A DNA stretch of 64,000 nt from Pelagomonas calceolata (GCA_918797485.1 CAKKNE010000005.1:1240001-1304000), one strand, 5' to 3'; shown: positions 1 to 9,436, counted from the first letter of the stretch. The notes: generated by a model not told the origin, from the sequence alone. Translations and numbers: made by a program.

Positions 1-1158
1 ACCATCCAGTTCACGTTCCCGCGGATCGTGTTGATCTCGCCGTTGTGCGCGATCTGCCGGAAGGGCTGCGCGAGCGACCAGCGCGGCATCGTGTTCGTGG
101 AGAAGCGACGGTGGTAGATGGCGAACTGAGACACGTACCTGCGTTGATTGATACCGTCGCGAAACCGCCGCGGCGCCCGCGCGCGACGCGTAGGCTCTCA
201 TGTGATCATGAAGATATCCGCAGGCTCGCCGTCGCGACACGGCCGGGGCTCCCTCACGAGACGTGTAGGCTCTCGTGCGACCGCGTCGACGGCGTCGCGG
301 CGGCGTAGTCTCATGAAGACGCCGTCGACGCGACTTGAAGTTCGGAAACGTTCGGAAACGGACGCTGAGTCAGCACAGTTCGTTCGCGAGATCAAGGTAA
401 AACTTCCTGAGCGCCGACGACTGGACCATGCCCTTGTAGACGACGGTCTTGTGCGAGCACGAGGCGATGTAGAACTCCTCTTCTCGGTCCCACAATCCGC
501 TCAGAGTCCTTCTGTACAAGTAGAGAGCTCTCTCTAACGATCTAGGATCTCTTTCGGGAACATCAGCAGCCGTCGCTAAAATAACGTGAGCGAAGTCCGG
601 CCGTCCCGCAGCGGCCGCCTCGCCGCAGATCGACGGATCAATCGGCAGGTCGCGCCAGGCGACCACTTCGAAGCCAGTCAATGAAGCGGCCTCATAGGCT
701 AATTCCGAAGCTCTGGCCGCCGCTTCAGGATCTCTGGGAACAAATAAGGTAGCCACACCTAATTTCTCGTCCGGGTTCTGTTCCCTCCTCGCCTTCAATG
801 CGGGCGTGTCCGATTCGTAGACGGCCCACGGGATCTGGGTCATGATACCAGCACCATCTCCCGAGACGCAGTCGGACGAGCAGCCGCCGCGGTGCTCGTT
901 TGCGTCGCAGGCCGCCGTGGCGGCGATGATGACCCTACGAGAGGGACCCGCGGCGCTCTCCGCCACAAAACCGACGCCGCACGCGTCGCGCTCGGTCGCT
1001 AGGGTTCTCTCGATCGTAGAGAGGTCATAAGTGTTCTTCGTGCGCTGCGTGGCGCCGGGGACCTTGGCCGCGCTCAGCGACGACGCCGCGCGCGGCGGGC
1101 GAGCTGGTAGCAGTGCGCTTACGCATGAGAGCGCGAGCGCGAGCGCGACAGCCTTCAT
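1..1158 (-). CDS. Glutamate synthase (GOGAT), N-terminal part, plastid-type leader; runs off left edge
   Basis: Glutamine amidotransferase class II end of a large glutamate synthase, which transfers the glutamine amide nitrogen to 2-oxoglutarate. Seen: the [10 protein letters not shown] motif carrying the N-terminal nucleophile cysteine, [18 protein letters not shown], and in the second exon [24 protein letters not shown] and RGNVNWM. The exons are 1158-377 and 138 to beyond base 1, separated by a GT-AG intron at 139-376; the splice restores [15 protein letters not shown] in frame. The start at 1158 is preferred over an in-frame Met at 1269 because [18 protein letters not shown] then looks like a signal peptide followed by a basic transit region, the stramenopile plastid leader pattern. 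Whether the enzyme uses ferredoxin or NADH cannot be told, since the distinguishing C-terminal half lies outside the window. Confidence 0.93.
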
Positions 1159-1627
1159 CGTGCGTGCAAGGCTGGGTTGGCTTCGCAGCGATGCTTGTGA
1201 GCTGTGCTGGTCGCGGAGAGCGCTTATGACTTGTTTACACAGCACTGACGCCGGGCTAAAGTCCTTCACTCGTGATTGCTGTGGGCAGTCGCTAGTACCA
1301 AGCCACTAGCATTCGATTTTTGTGAGCCCTCAGTCGCGGTCATTTGCCTCCGCGGACTCGGTTTGGGGCAGGGCCCGCCATTGGGCGGCTTCTAGGCCGA
1401 TTGCCAAACCCGCGTGGTACCGTGACGGGCCCGACGCACCTCCAAGCCCGCCTCGGAGGGCCGAGACGCCGCCAGGGCGTCGGCGATGGTACCTTGGCCC
1501 CGGCCTCACGCCATCGCCGCGACGCGGCTCTGTGAATTTAAACGCCGCGTCTCTACGTTCAAACGACGCCGGAGTTATCTTTCAGAAAACAGGTTATTAC
1601 AGGAGGGGGGTCTTGGAGAGGTCCTAG
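1159..1627. other. Intergenic region upstream of the glutamate synthase gene
   Basis: It holds the presumed promoter and 5' UTR of the GOGAT gene and the 3' end of the AlgH-family gene. A variant of the window-wide GCTAG/CTAGC palindrome lies at 1291-1310, about 140 bp upstream of the GOGAT start. One copy of the dispersed CACGCCATCG motif lies near 1507. No convincing gene was seen. Confidence 0.5.
1291..1310. promoter_or_regulatory. Palindromic CTAG element, weak copy
   Basis: GCTAG and CTAGC half-sites are 10 bases apart with a diverged centre. It has the same half-sites as the better copies at 21207-21230 and 23039-23062 and the same placement upstream of a start codon. Its role is inferred only from recurrence and position. 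Confidence 0.35.
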
Positions 1628-2912
1628 CTAGGTGTCGCCGAACAGGCACTCGTCGGGCCCGTCGACCGTATCACTGGAACAGACCGGTAATTTGGGCGCG
1701 AGCATTTCAATGTCCGCGCTAGACCCGCCGAGCTTCCGCATCAGCGAGTGCCAGAGCGACGCGTCTCTTTCGTTCCCGAGGACCTGGGCCGACGAGCAGG
1801 CCGCGGGTTGATACAATCCACAGTCGACCGCGGTTCGTAATTCGCCCGGTGCGAACTCGTAGCGCCCCACAAAAAAGGCGAACTCCGCCGCATCGGCCTC
1901 GCCGTTGCATACTAATCTCGCGGCGTGCGCGGCGCCGCCTCGATAGATGCCGCAGCCCGGCGCGAGTTCCGTGCTCCCTTCGAGGTCCCGCGTATGCAGC
2001 ATGAGCGCCTCTCCGGACCAGGCCACGCCCTCCCAGTCCTCCACCTCCCTCGATCCCGTATAGACCGTGACCTCGTCGCCGAACGCGGCCTGGAAGTCGT
2101 GGAAGTCCGGGAAGACGCCGTCGAACCTGTGTGGGTCGATCGTGAGACTCCACGCCATCGACCAGCGTCGCGTCGATGGCGTGAAACCTCCACGCCGTCG
2201 AGCAGCCGAAGGAATGGGATCATCATCGGGTCGATGGCGTGGGGCGCCCGGCATGTGATTTCCGCTCCGCGTCTCACTCCAATGCCGCAAACAAAGCCGC
2301 GCTTCTTCTCCGACTCCCCCAGGGCGCGCCGCGGTCCTGCCTGCCCAGTCGTATACACGCGCCCTCATCATCGAGGACCAATACGACGTCCCTCGCTCTT
2401 CTGATCGCCTCATCTCTCATGTTCAGGAATTTGCGATCTTTTAATGTTCGAGCATGCACCGGCGTCTCGGCCACTCTTCTTAATTCTATCGTAGCAAATT
2501 GCCTTGCGAGAGTCCGGTGCCGGCGGTCGCCGTCCGCGTAGTTTCTTTTTTTCATAGGCACGCCTAATGCGCGCGCCGCGGCGAAGCGTTTCTTGGACGC
2601 GAAGCGTCGCACGTCCCGGAACCACGGCGATTTCGCATGGCAGAGCGTCGCCGAGAAGGGCAGCGCGAGCAGCAAGCCGCCGGCCTCGGGTCTCGGTAAC
2701 GCGTGGGCCCAGGCGTCGTCGGCCCACTGCTCGCGCGCTTTGGAATCGAGGCCCGTGGCTTCCAGCTTGGCGCGGAAGCTGCGCCAGTCGACGTCGATGC
2801 TGGTTTCTTGATCTGTAATCGGGGACGCCGGCCGCGGCACGGGCCGGCTCGTCGGCCGCGGGGCGATGTAGGCTTGCGTTACGGCGAGGAAGGCGACGAG
2901 GAGGGCCCGCAT
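1628..2912 (-). CDS. AlgH/UPF0301 (DUF179) family protein, split by an introner
   Basis: The exons are 2912-2278 and 2126-1628 with a GT-AG intron at 2127-2277, giving 377 residues exactly in frame. Family features seen are WAHALPRPEAGGLLLALP, VVLVLDDEGACI, then after the intron VYTGSREV, ALMLHT, the GS.EL.PG.GIYRGG block, EFAFFVGRYEFAPGEL and a tryptophan-containing SLWHSLMRKLGG end. The family is widespread in bacteria and plastid-bearing eukaryotes and has no firmly assigned biochemical role. The N terminus (MRALLVAFLAVTQAYIAPRP) reads as a signal peptide with a Y at the cleavage site, so plastid import is likely. An insert of about 90 residues rich in Arg/Lys sits between the first two conserved blocks. 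Neighbours on both sides are unrelated. Confidence 0.8.
2127..2269 (-). mobile_element. Introner element (non-autonomous DNA transposon acting as an intron), aged copy
   Basis: In gene sense it begins with a decayed inverted repeat (10 of 14 bases match CTGTGTGGAAATCA) and ends in CCCACACAG. The flanking 8-mers GTGAGACG and GTTCGACG match at 6 of 8 bases, as expected for an old target duplication. The 5' splice site is the GT of the left duplication and the 3' splice site is the element's terminal AG. Internally it carries several copies of the CACGCCATCGAC/GTCGATGGCGTG motif in both orientations. Confidence 0.75.
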
Positions 2913-3330
2913 GGTGCTGCGCTTCTTTGCCGAGCTTGTCGCGCCGCGTTCCAGTGGCTCCTGGTGGGCGCCTTGGCTCCAACTCAGAGAAAACGGCTAA
3001 GAGTTTGCTGAAATTTGCAGAGATGCCAGCTCGTGGAAAACTACAGCAGCGACCGCGTTCGCTCGTAGCAATACCGCGAGCGGGCCAAGATCCTGCGCAC
3101 GCTTCTTGCGCGTGCCAATATAATCAGCTAGCGGCATGTAACACACTAGGTGCAGCTAGTCCAGCCGGACGGGTGGGCCCGGGGGGACATGAAATTTACA
3201 TCACTGTCATGATCATCTGATCATCATCAGGCTGGATAGGAACCCGACACCAGGTCGCCGCGTGCCGCCGGGTCGAGGGATATGTTACACCACAAGGGTC
3301 ACCGTGCTATTATATTACACTGCTATAGAG
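2913..3330. other. Divergent intergenic region
   Basis: It is shared upstream region of the AlgH-family gene (leftward) and the gene at 3331 (rightward). It contains one good copy of the palindromic CTAG element (3127-3150). No gene was seen. Confidence 0.5.
3127..3150. promoter_or_regulatory. Palindromic CTAG element
   Basis: The left arm is GCTAGCGGC, the centre contains TGTAA and the right arm is ACACTAGG. It lies about 215 bp upstream of the leftward start and 180 bp upstream of the rightward start, so it could serve both genes. Confidence 0.5.
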
Positions 3331-3840
3331 ATGGGCGAACGCGTACGCGTACGGGTCAAACGCATCTTGGGGCCACCCGCGCACTGCACCGTGGTTGGAC
3401 ATGTGGTGGGCATTGAAGGTGATGATTATTCTATCGAGATCGATCACGGCGAGGACTTTCACCTCATAACTTGCCGTGTGAAAAAAGGCGGCGTGATCTC
3501 CCGTGTGAACAAAGGCGACGTGATCTCCTTCACCCGCGAGGAGATCACCCTGTGGGAACCGCAGAAAGCGTCCAAGACCGTCGGGCGCAAGCAGGCCAAA
3601 AAGAAGCCCGCGGCGAAGCCCCCGGCGAAAAAGCGGCCCGCGTGCAAGCCGTGGGCGAAGGCGCCGGCGTCCGCGCCGCCGCCGCCGCCGCCGGCCGAAG
3701 ACGACGACTTCGAGCTGGTCGGCGTGCAGACGCCGGCTGAGCGCGCCGCCGAGTCGCGCCGCCGCGCCGAGGCCGAGGGCAACGTGCTCGAGATCGACGA
3801 CGACGACGACGAGTTCGCCGCGGCGCCGGTCGATGCGTGA
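3331..3840 (+). CDS. Hypothetical protein with basic Lys/Ala/Pro segment and acidic C terminus
   Basis: 169 residues. The first 75 form a small beta-rich-looking region (MGERVRVRVKRILGPP, VVGHVVGIEGDDYSIEIDHG). It is followed by a histone-H1-like Lys/Ala/Pro stretch, a polyproline run and an acidic tail (EIDDDDDEFAAAP). The mixture suggests a nuclear, nucleic-acid- or chromatin-associated protein, but no family is recognised. The start at 3331 is preferred over an in-frame Met at 3262 because coding-like composition begins there. A 27-bp unit is tandemly duplicated at 3475-3528, giving the echo VKKGGVIS / VNKGDVIS in the protein. Confidence 0.6.
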   Translation: MGERVRVRVKRILGPPAHCTVVGHVVGIEGDDYSIEIDHGEDFHLITCRVKKGGVISRVNKGDVISFTREEITLWEPQKASKTVGRKQAKKKPAAKPPAKKRPACKPWAKAPASAPPPPPPAEDDDFELVGVQTPAERAAESRRRAEAEGNVLEIDDDDDEFAAAPVDA

Positions 3841-3955
3841 AAGAAGAGAAGGTAGTAACTGAATTAAGCGCCCCAGCAATGGTCAGACGCGTCCGAGGGG
3901 CGACGCCCCCTCGTTGTGTCTGGCCCACGCCATCGCTCAAAAATCATTACCAGAA

Positions 3956-4852
3956 TTACCCGTCCCCCTCCCGCAGGTTCTCCGGCAGCCGCGCCGACAC
4001 CTCCGGCCCGAGCTCGCGCCGCAGCTGCGCCTTCCAGTCCGACCCGCGCAGCAGCATGAACCGCCCGGCCACGCGCCGCGGCAGGATCAAGGTCGCCACG
4101 GCCCAGATGCCGTAGAAGACGTAATTCACGGGACCGACGTAAGCTCTGTGTAAAGACGCGGGATAGTGGCGAATGAGTGGAGGCAACAGGAACCGCAGCA
4201 ACCTAGGGTCCTGGTTCCGCACGCCCGAGCAGGTCCGATCTACAATAATTGCGACGGCCCCGTGGCCCGGTTTATCCGTATCATTATCGGAGGGCCACTC
4301 GGACGTCGCCCTAGCTCCATGCCAGGCAATCAGCCGTAACCAGTCCTCCTTCGCGACCGTCCCGAGCTTGTAGCGCGCCGGCCTCAATAGTAACAGTGAC
4401 GCGCCTTCTTTGGACGTACACGGCGGGTCCGACTCCCCGCCGAGCCACTCCATCATCTCGCCCTCGAGCTCGATGTCCCGGTAGAAGGCGTCTTTTCTGG
4501 AAGTGAAGAAGGTGTCGAAGCTCCAGTCTTCCTCGGTCCGCGCCCACTCTCTCCGCCACGCCGCGGTGTCGCGCAGTCGCGTAGCAAGTTGATCAGCGGT
4601 GCTACAAGCGCGCGCGAAGGGCAATAACTCCCTATCGCTCCTTTGAGCAACCCAGGCGTCGTCGATCCTCGATCGTGCCGTCTGTATTCGTTCCAACTCG
4701 AGTGGAGTGGCGCTTCTACCGTGCGACGCGGCCTCGGAGCCGGCGGCGGCGGGCGCTGGCCTTACGGGCGGGGTCTTGGGCCCCTTCCAGAAGCGGACGC
4801 GCCGCGCGAAGCGCAGGCCCGCGACCGGCGCGAGCAGTATGCAGAGCCGCAT
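3956..4852 (-). CDS. CRAL-TRIO (Sec14-like) domain protein
   Basis: 298 residues. The C-terminal half matches the Sec14 lipid-binding fold: VAIIVDRTCSGVRNQD, then the LPPLIRHYPASLHRAYVGPV region (the family pattern of a polybasic helix followed by the YPERL-like strand), a hydrophobic gate helix, and a final ELGPEVSARLPENLREGDG where Sec14 proteins end in a similar leucine-rich, Gly-terminated segment. It is expected to bind or transfer a lipid or other hydrophobic ligand. Start 4852 is favoured because MRLCILLAPVAGLRFA resembles a signal peptide. The reading frame is open further upstream to 5119, but that part is the translation of a short tandem repeat. Confidence 0.72.
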   Translation of the reverse strand: MRLCILLAPVAGLRFARRVRFWKGPKTPPVRPAPAAAGSEAASHGRSATPLELERIQTARSRIDDAWVAQRSDRELLPFARACSTADQLATRLRDTAAWRREWARTEEDWSFDTFFTSRKDAFYRDIELEGEMMEWLGGESDPPCTSKEGASLLLLRPARYKLGTVAKEDWLRLIAWHGARATSEWPSDNDTDKPGHGAVAIIVDRTCSGVRNQDPRLLRFLLPPLIRHYPASLHRAYVGPVNYVFYGIWAVATLILPRRVAGRFMLLRGSDWKAQLRRELGPEVSARLPENLREGDG

Positions 4853-4854
4853 TT

Positions 4855-4977
4855 GTGCAGGAGCGCGGCGGCGGCGTTGCAGCAACGCAATCAACGCAGG
4901 ACCGCGGCGGCGGGGTTGCAGCAACCAATCAACGAGCGGTGCAGGAGCACGGGCGGCGTACTGCAACGCAACCACAA
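4855..4977. repeat. Minisatellite-like tandem repeat, three diverged units of about 40 bp
   Basis: Units at about 4855-4895, 4896-4934 and 4935-4977 each carry GCAGGA-x-CGCGGCGGCG, TTGCAGCAAC and CAA(T/C)CAAC or similar. It sits directly upstream of the CRAL-TRIO start codon, so it would lie in the 5' UTR or core promoter. Confidence 0.6.
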
Positions 4978-5602
4978 GTTTGCAGCAAAGTGCTATGAGC
5001 GGCTGCTCGCAGCTTTTCAGCAGCAGTTTTGCAAAAATACGACAAGCCGCTAAGCTGAAACGCAGCAGGCAATGCTGCAGGGCCGCAGAGCTAGCAGCTA
5101 GCCTGTGCTGCCGCCGCAAAGGTGGCCGCCTCAGCTTGCTAGTGTGTTACATTCCGCTAGGCCGAAACCCCAATCTTTTACTCGTCATGCTAGGCATTTG
5201 GACGGGTGCGTTGCCTTGCGCGAGGCCTCGATCCACTTCTAGGCTCAGCCCGGCCGGGCTGCCTCAAGGAGTCTTGTGAAACGCGCGGATCACGCTACGT
5301 CAGACGGAAATTGGCCTTGGCAACGGCTGCATGGCTCACTGCTCTTGATTTGGCTGCGCGCCGCTGGAGCTCAAGCGTCCGCATTGCATCTCTCTGACAG
5401 GGTGACCGAGGGCCGACCTGGCTGGTCGCTCGGAGGTCGCGCCGTCAAAGGATCGATCGCGCGTCGCTGGCCCCGCCACGGTCCCTGATTACTGCGGCGG
5501 AGCCCGCCGTCGACACCCCGGTCACAGCAGCGCCAGCTGCGGAGCCGTCACCGGGGGCGACGACGACAGCTCTCGCTTGATTGCCGCTGAGCGACGGCAG
5601 CG
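4978..5602. other. Divergent intergenic region
   Basis: It lies between the CRAL-TRIO gene and the ankyrin-like gene at 5603. It contains a palindromic CTAG element at 5138-5161 and otherwise GC-rich sequence without a supported gene. Confidence 0.5.
5138..5161. promoter_or_regulatory. Palindromic CTAG element
   Basis: GCTAGTGTGTTAC and CCGCTAGG arms form the reverse-complement orientation of the 3127 copy. It lies about 290 bp upstream of the leftward start and 440 bp upstream of the rightward start. Confidence 0.5.
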
Positions 5603-6594
5603 ATGTCGACGAAACCAACCGCGAGATCGCGAGCCCACGCGCAGCGCATGGCCGCCTTGGCAAAGACGGGCAGCGCCGGCAGCTATCAGCCGCAAGCCCC
5701 GATCCCTCTCTACCCGACGCCGGTTTTCCCGCCGCCGGCGCTCTCCGCGCCGCCGCCGTGCGTATTCTTAGGAATGGGACCAAAACCGAAGTCGAAGAAG
5801 GACAAGGCGCGCCGGGAGCCGAACGTCCTCCACAAGTGTGCGCGCAAGCCCTGGGCCCATTGGACCGCACGGGAACAATCCGAGCTGACCCTGGCGTCGA
5901 ACCACCAGTTCTGGCTCGTGACCGAGGCGTGGATGGCCGACTTACGAAAGGACCTGCTGCCCGTTCTCCCCAAGAACGTGGAGAGGATTGGACTCAAACC
6001 GTTCCACGTCGCGGTCCTTGCCGGCCACCTGGAGGTCGTGCGGGCGTTCATCGAGCACAGACCCGCGGCGCGGCGCGACGGGAGCTACCGCGAGTTCCTC
6101 GTGGAGACGACGAAAAATGCGAGCACGCCCTTTACGGCAATCGAGCTCGCTGCGCTCGCGGGCCGCCCGGACGTCTACCGATTCCTCGCGGGGCTCCAGA
6201 ATGGCTTGGGAGGCCACGTGCGCGGAAAGAAGCGCCCCCTCTGGAGCACGAAGTGCGAGCGTGTGGTTCAGCGTCGGCGATGGCGTTCCGGCCGACGCGA
6301 CTCCGTCAGAGACCCGCGCCGTCGACGCGACGTTCTCTACGCACAGGCCACGCGAATGCGGGCTACGAATGTGCAATGGCGCGTCTGGCAGAGGTCGAGC
6401 TCGACCCGCGCATCCCCCTCGACGACGAGGCGGGCCCGCGCTTGAGAGTAGCGCACTACGCCCAGATCCTCGCCTACTTCGGCATGAAGCCTCCCGTGCC
6501 GGAGCCGCCGCCCGTCGATATGAGGAGAAGGAACATGCTGCGGGTCCTCGCGGAGGCGATTCACGACGAAGCCACGACTCCGCCGCCGGCGTAG
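5603..6594 (+). CDS. Ankyrin-like repeat protein with one short intron
   Basis: Joining 5603-6260 to 6347-6594 across an 86-bp GT-AG intron (6261-6346) gives 301 residues in frame, with junction STKCER-HANAGYECAMARL. The middle holds two ankyrin-like helices pairs, LKPFHVAVLAGHLEVVRAFI and TAIELAALAGRPDVYRFLAG. The N terminus is low-complexity Pro-rich, and the C terminus ends in a helical segment with MRRRNMLRVLAEAIHDEA. Function is unknown beyond a protein-binding repeat. The intron starts GTGTGG and contains GCGATGGCGTTCC, so it may be a decayed introner, but no target duplication is visible. Confidence 0.65.
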
Positions 6595-6627
6595 TGTAGA
6601 ATATTTAACGTAACTGTGTGTGTCTAC

Positions 6628-7464
6628 TTATGAGTCGCTCTCGAAGTGGAACGCCGCCGTCGCGCCGCCGCTCCCCTCTAAAGCAGCAGGAGACGTGTCG
6701 TGGAGCCAGTTGATGCCCGCCAATTTCGCGCCCGCTCCCCTAAAAATCGCCGCCTCCCCCACCTCGGCGCGGTCCGCGAACCCGAGCGCCAGCGTCGTCC
6801 AGGCCTCCTTCGCGGCCTCGAAGGTCCCTTTCCCCAGCACGGAGTGGCCGGGCCGCGGCGTGTTCGTGGCGATGGCCTCGACGGCGCTCCGTTCCGGCTC
6901 CTCGAAGCGCTCCCAGGCCTTGGTCTCGCGCACCCAGGCACAGAGGCCGTGCCTGCCGCAGTGGGAACGCGACCCGTCGAGGCGCGCGACGCCGGCGATC
7001 TTGTCGCAGGACGCCAAATTCTCGACCTCGGTCTTGGCCGTCGATACTACTCTAGAAAGGACCTCCTGGGGCACGGCCGTCGACGCGGCCGCCGTCTGGA
7101 AGATCATGGCGTTGCCGTCGTCTCGCCAGACGGCGACGCGCGCCGTCGCGAGCACCGCCGGGTCCTCGTGCGTGAAGAGGTGGGCCGCGTACGTCCAGAT
7201 CTCTGGGTCATTACCTTCGGGCGTGCCGAGCCTCGATATTTCCACGGTTTGCTGGTCCATGCGTCTCACGAACGCTTCTGCCAGTTCGTCTGAATCCTCA
7301 ACCGCTGCGAGGAAGTCGGCGTCGCTCAGTAATTTGCGCCACGCGGCGTCGTCGCCTTGCTCCACTTGCGTGACGGTGTAGGTGCTGAAGCAGCTCCGCG
7401 CCGCGACGGGCGCCTTTGCAATCGCGTGTCGAGCGGCTAGCGCGGCACGACGAACGACGAGCAT
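6628..7464 (-). CDS. Hypothetical protein, probable mitochondrial presequence
   Basis: 278 residues. The first 25 (MLVVRRAALAARHAIAKAPVAARS) are Arg/Ala-rich without acidic residues, typical of a mitochondrial or plastid presequence. The rest is soluble and well ordered in appearance, with a Cys/His cluster SHCGRHGLCAWVRETKAWERF and the C-terminal segment GAKLAGINWLHDTSPAALEGSGG. That last segment is faintly like the end of malonyl-CoA decarboxylase (INWxADxS), but the rest of that family is not visible, so no function is assigned. It converges with the gene at 5603, with only about 30 bp between stop codons. Confidence 0.6.
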   Translation of the reverse strand: MLVVRRAALAARHAIAKAPVAARSCFSTYTVTQVEQGDDAAWRKLLSDADFLAAVEDSDELAEAFVRRMDQQTVEISRLGTPEGNDPEIWTYAAHLFTHEDPAVLATARVAVWRDDGNAMIFQTAAASTAVPQEVLSRVVSTAKTEVENLASCDKIAGVARLDGSRSHCGRHGLCAWVRETKAWERFEEPERSAVEAIATNTPRPGHSVLGKGTFEAAKEAWTTLALGFADRAEVGEAAIFRGAGAKLAGINWLHDTSPAALEGSGGATAAFHFESDS

Positions 7465-7797
7465 GGTGTCCTTACTGATTGCCTGACTTGTGCAAAGCAG
7501 CAGTGATAGTCCTTGTGAGGTCCTCGGCAGTAGCAGTCGGCGCAGCGACGACTATATGCAACAAAACGACCACTTATGCTCTCCTGGCCCACTATAGGCT
7601 TGAGACTGTGCCAAAAAGCGATATGTGCGCGATGCGTGCTAGCGGCATACCGACACTAGCATTCTACAGCTGCAACCAGGCGCGTTTGCGATACCTGCTG
7701 CATAGAAACTTGCCAACGGAGCGCTGCGCAAGCCTTTGCTAGCATACATCGCCGCGCGAGCACAACAGCCACGCAGCGATAGCACCACACAAAAAAA
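7465..7797. other. Divergent intergenic region
   Basis: It is the shared upstream region of the genes at 7464 (leftward) and 7798 (rightward). A palindromic CTAG element lies at 7638-7660, roughly midway. Nothing else was recognised. Confidence 0.5.
7638..7660. promoter_or_regulatory. Palindromic CTAG element
   Basis: GCTAGCGGC and GACACTAGC arms are intact while the TGTAA centre is changed. It lies about 175 bp from the leftward start and 140 bp from the rightward start. Confidence 0.45.
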
Positions 7798-8619
7798 ATG
7801 GCGAGGCGAGCCGCGAGCTGCCTGCTCCTGTTAGCCGCCGCAACCGCGCGACGGCCGACGCCGATCAAATTGAACGCCCTGCGCGGCGGCGCCGACGACT
7901 TCGACGAGAGGGTCGGCGCCGCCTTCGTCGCCGCCGCGCAAGCGTCCGAGGCCGAAACGAGCAAGGCATCCCAACAAATCGACGAGGGCAAGGCCGTCGA
8001 GGGCCTCGGTGATATTCTGGGAAGCGCCTACGACAAGGCCCTGGCGGCCTTTGACGCCCAGGCCCCCGCCAATTCCGGCGAGGACCGCGCGCGGCTCGAG
8101 GAGGCCATTGATTCTTCACTGGAGCTACTGTTCGTGAAGCAGCTCGCTCTCGTAAGGGCGAAGCTCCTGAAGGACGATCTCGGGGATGTCGAAAGAGTCG
8201 TATCGACACTAGATGATGCCGCGGAAGCGGCCAGAAGACCAGGCGCCGACTGGGAGTCGTCGTCAGAAACCGCCGCCGCCGCAGCAATCTCGAGGGAAGT
8301 CCGCAGCAGACAGGCAAAAGTTGCGGACGTCGCCGCCAAGGCCCAGAAGCAGCAGCAGGCCTACCTGCAGGTCTTTCAGCTCTACCAGGCGCAAATCGCG
8401 CAACTTAAGCAGGCCGTCGGCGAGCAGCCCGCGACGCTGCAGATGTCGTATCGCGTCCCGGACACGGACTTGGCTCTTTCCGCGTCTAGGTCGGACGACC
8501 GCACAACTTTATCGCTGACGTGCGTGCCCGACGACTCCGCGCCCTTGCTGGGGCCGCAGGGATTTGTTAGGGGTGTCACGCCCTTGGACCTGGGGCTGAC
8601 GCTGAACCTGAATATCTGA
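7798..8619 (+). CDS. Hypothetical secreted or plastid protein with coiled coil
   Basis: 273 residues. MARRAASCLLLLAAATARRP is a signal peptide, followed by the LNALRGG sequence common in stramenopile organelle precursors. Residues about 35-215 are Ala/Gln/Glu-rich and helical (coiled coil around AKAQKQQQAYLQVFQLYQAQ). The last 60 residues look like a beta-rich module ending GPQGFVRGVTPLDLGLTLNLNI. No family is recognised. ATG 7798 follows an A-rich run (acaaaaaaaatg), a favourable context. Confidence 0.6.
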   Translation: MARRAASCLLLLAAATARRPTPIKLNALRGGADDFDERVGAAFVAAAQASEAETSKASQQIDEGKAVEGLGDILGSAYDKALAAFDAQAPANSGEDRARLEEAIDSSLELLFVKQLALVRAKLLKDDLGDVERVVSTLDDAAEAARRPGADWESSSETAAAAAISREVRSRQAKVADVAAKAQKQQQAYLQVFQLYQAQIAQLKQAVGEQPATLQMSYRVPDTDLALSASRSDDRTTLSLTCVPDDSAPLLGPQGFVRGVTPLDLGLTLNLNI

Positions 8620-8753
8620 GTAAGTATCGACACGCGAGGAAACTAAGCACCACGACGAGTCATTACTGGCTCTAGGGACTGGGTGGTTCCGGAGGGGGTA
8701 TGTATGTTCGGCCTTGTTGCCGCCGCGCCTTGAGCCGGACGCGGCCTTGATGT

Positions 8754-9416
8754 CTACGAGTCGGTGTCCGCGGGCGCGGCGGCGTCGAGGCGGCGCTTGG
8801 GGTAACCACTCGCGAGGTTCGAGCACCCGTTGCCGCTGCAGGTCGCGACGCCGCTCCCTTTGACCTCGACCTTCGCGTTCTCGCAGGTCTTTTTCGACGC
8901 CGGCCCCCCGCATTTCACGTGGAGCGAGTGTCCCGCCTTGACCTCGAACTTCGCGTCCGTGCACGCGTTCTTCTCTTTGCAGTGGGCGTACGCGGCCACG
9001 CCCGTCGCCCAGTCCTTCACCTCGAACTTGTAGTTGCTGCCCTTGCACGCGTCCTCGCCGCAGCAAAGGACGACGACGGGCACCACCTTCCCGGCGTCCA
9101 TTTTGTGCTTCACGTTGCCCGAGCAGGCGGCTTTCCCGTCGCAAATGACCAGCACGCCGATCTTGGAGCTGCTCGTCGCGACGTCGAGGCTTTTGTCCTC
9201 ATCTTTGCAGGCGTCCTCGCCGATGCAGGAGATGACCTTCAGGTTCGGGTCCGTCTCGTACGTAGCGTAATTACTACACGTCACGGCCGCCGGGTCGAAC
9301 GTGGGCGCCTCGGGAGTGGGCTGCGGCGTGACCGTCGGCTCCGGCGTGGCGCCGCACCACTCGTAGTTGTCGCCCTTCTCTTCGCACTTCTCCTGCGTGT
9401 CGTGGCTTTTGCCGGT
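8754..9416 (-). CDS. Cys-rich repeat protein, 5' end unresolved
   Basis: The reading frame holds at least five repeats of the type C-x-G-x-DAC or C-x-x-K-x-ACT (CIGEDACKDED, CDGKAACSGN, CCGEDACKGSN, CKEKNACTDAK, CSGNGCSN), separated by about 25 beta-prone residues such as YKFEVKDWATGV. They are preceded by a Thr/Pro linker (TPEPTVTPQPTPEAPT). This is typical of a secreted or cell-surface protein. There is no ATG in frame: upstream of 9416 the frame meets a stop, so a further 5' exon must be joined, perhaps at an AG around 9394-9417. That exon was not found, and the gene on the other strand starts only about 20 bp away. Confidence 0.6.
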   Translation of the reverse strand, partial: TGKSHDTQEKCEEKGDNYEWCGATPEPTVTPQPTPEAPTFDPAAVTCSNYATYETDPNLKVISCIGEDACKDEDKSLDVATSSSKIGVLVICDGKAACSGNVKHKMDAGKVVPVVVLCCGEDACKGSNYKFEVKDWATGVAAYAHCKEKNACTDAKFEVKAGHSLHVKCGGPASKKTCENAKVEVKGSGVATCSGNGCSNLASGYPKRRLDAAAPADTDS

Positions 9417-9436
9417 CTAACCCTTCCGTGCAGCTG

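Noticed and set aside
139-376. Glutamate synthase intron as an introner
   Set aside because: It has no CTGTGTGG-type ends and no 8-bp duplication. It contains an internal repeat sharing GAGAGCCTAC and CGCGACGG, but that is not the introner structure.
4853-5119. Upstream extension of the CRAL-TRIO frame
   Set aside because: It translates a tandem repeat; a signal-peptide-like start is available at 4852.
5581-6250. First part of a second plus-strand frame over the ankyrin-like gene
   Set aside because: Only its last part (after 6346) is coding, joined by the intron; the earlier part is an out-of-frame translation rich in Arg, Gly and Pro.
6628-7464. Malonyl-CoA decarboxylase assignment
   Set aside because: Only the short INWLHDTS segment is similar; the catalytic core of that family is not visible.
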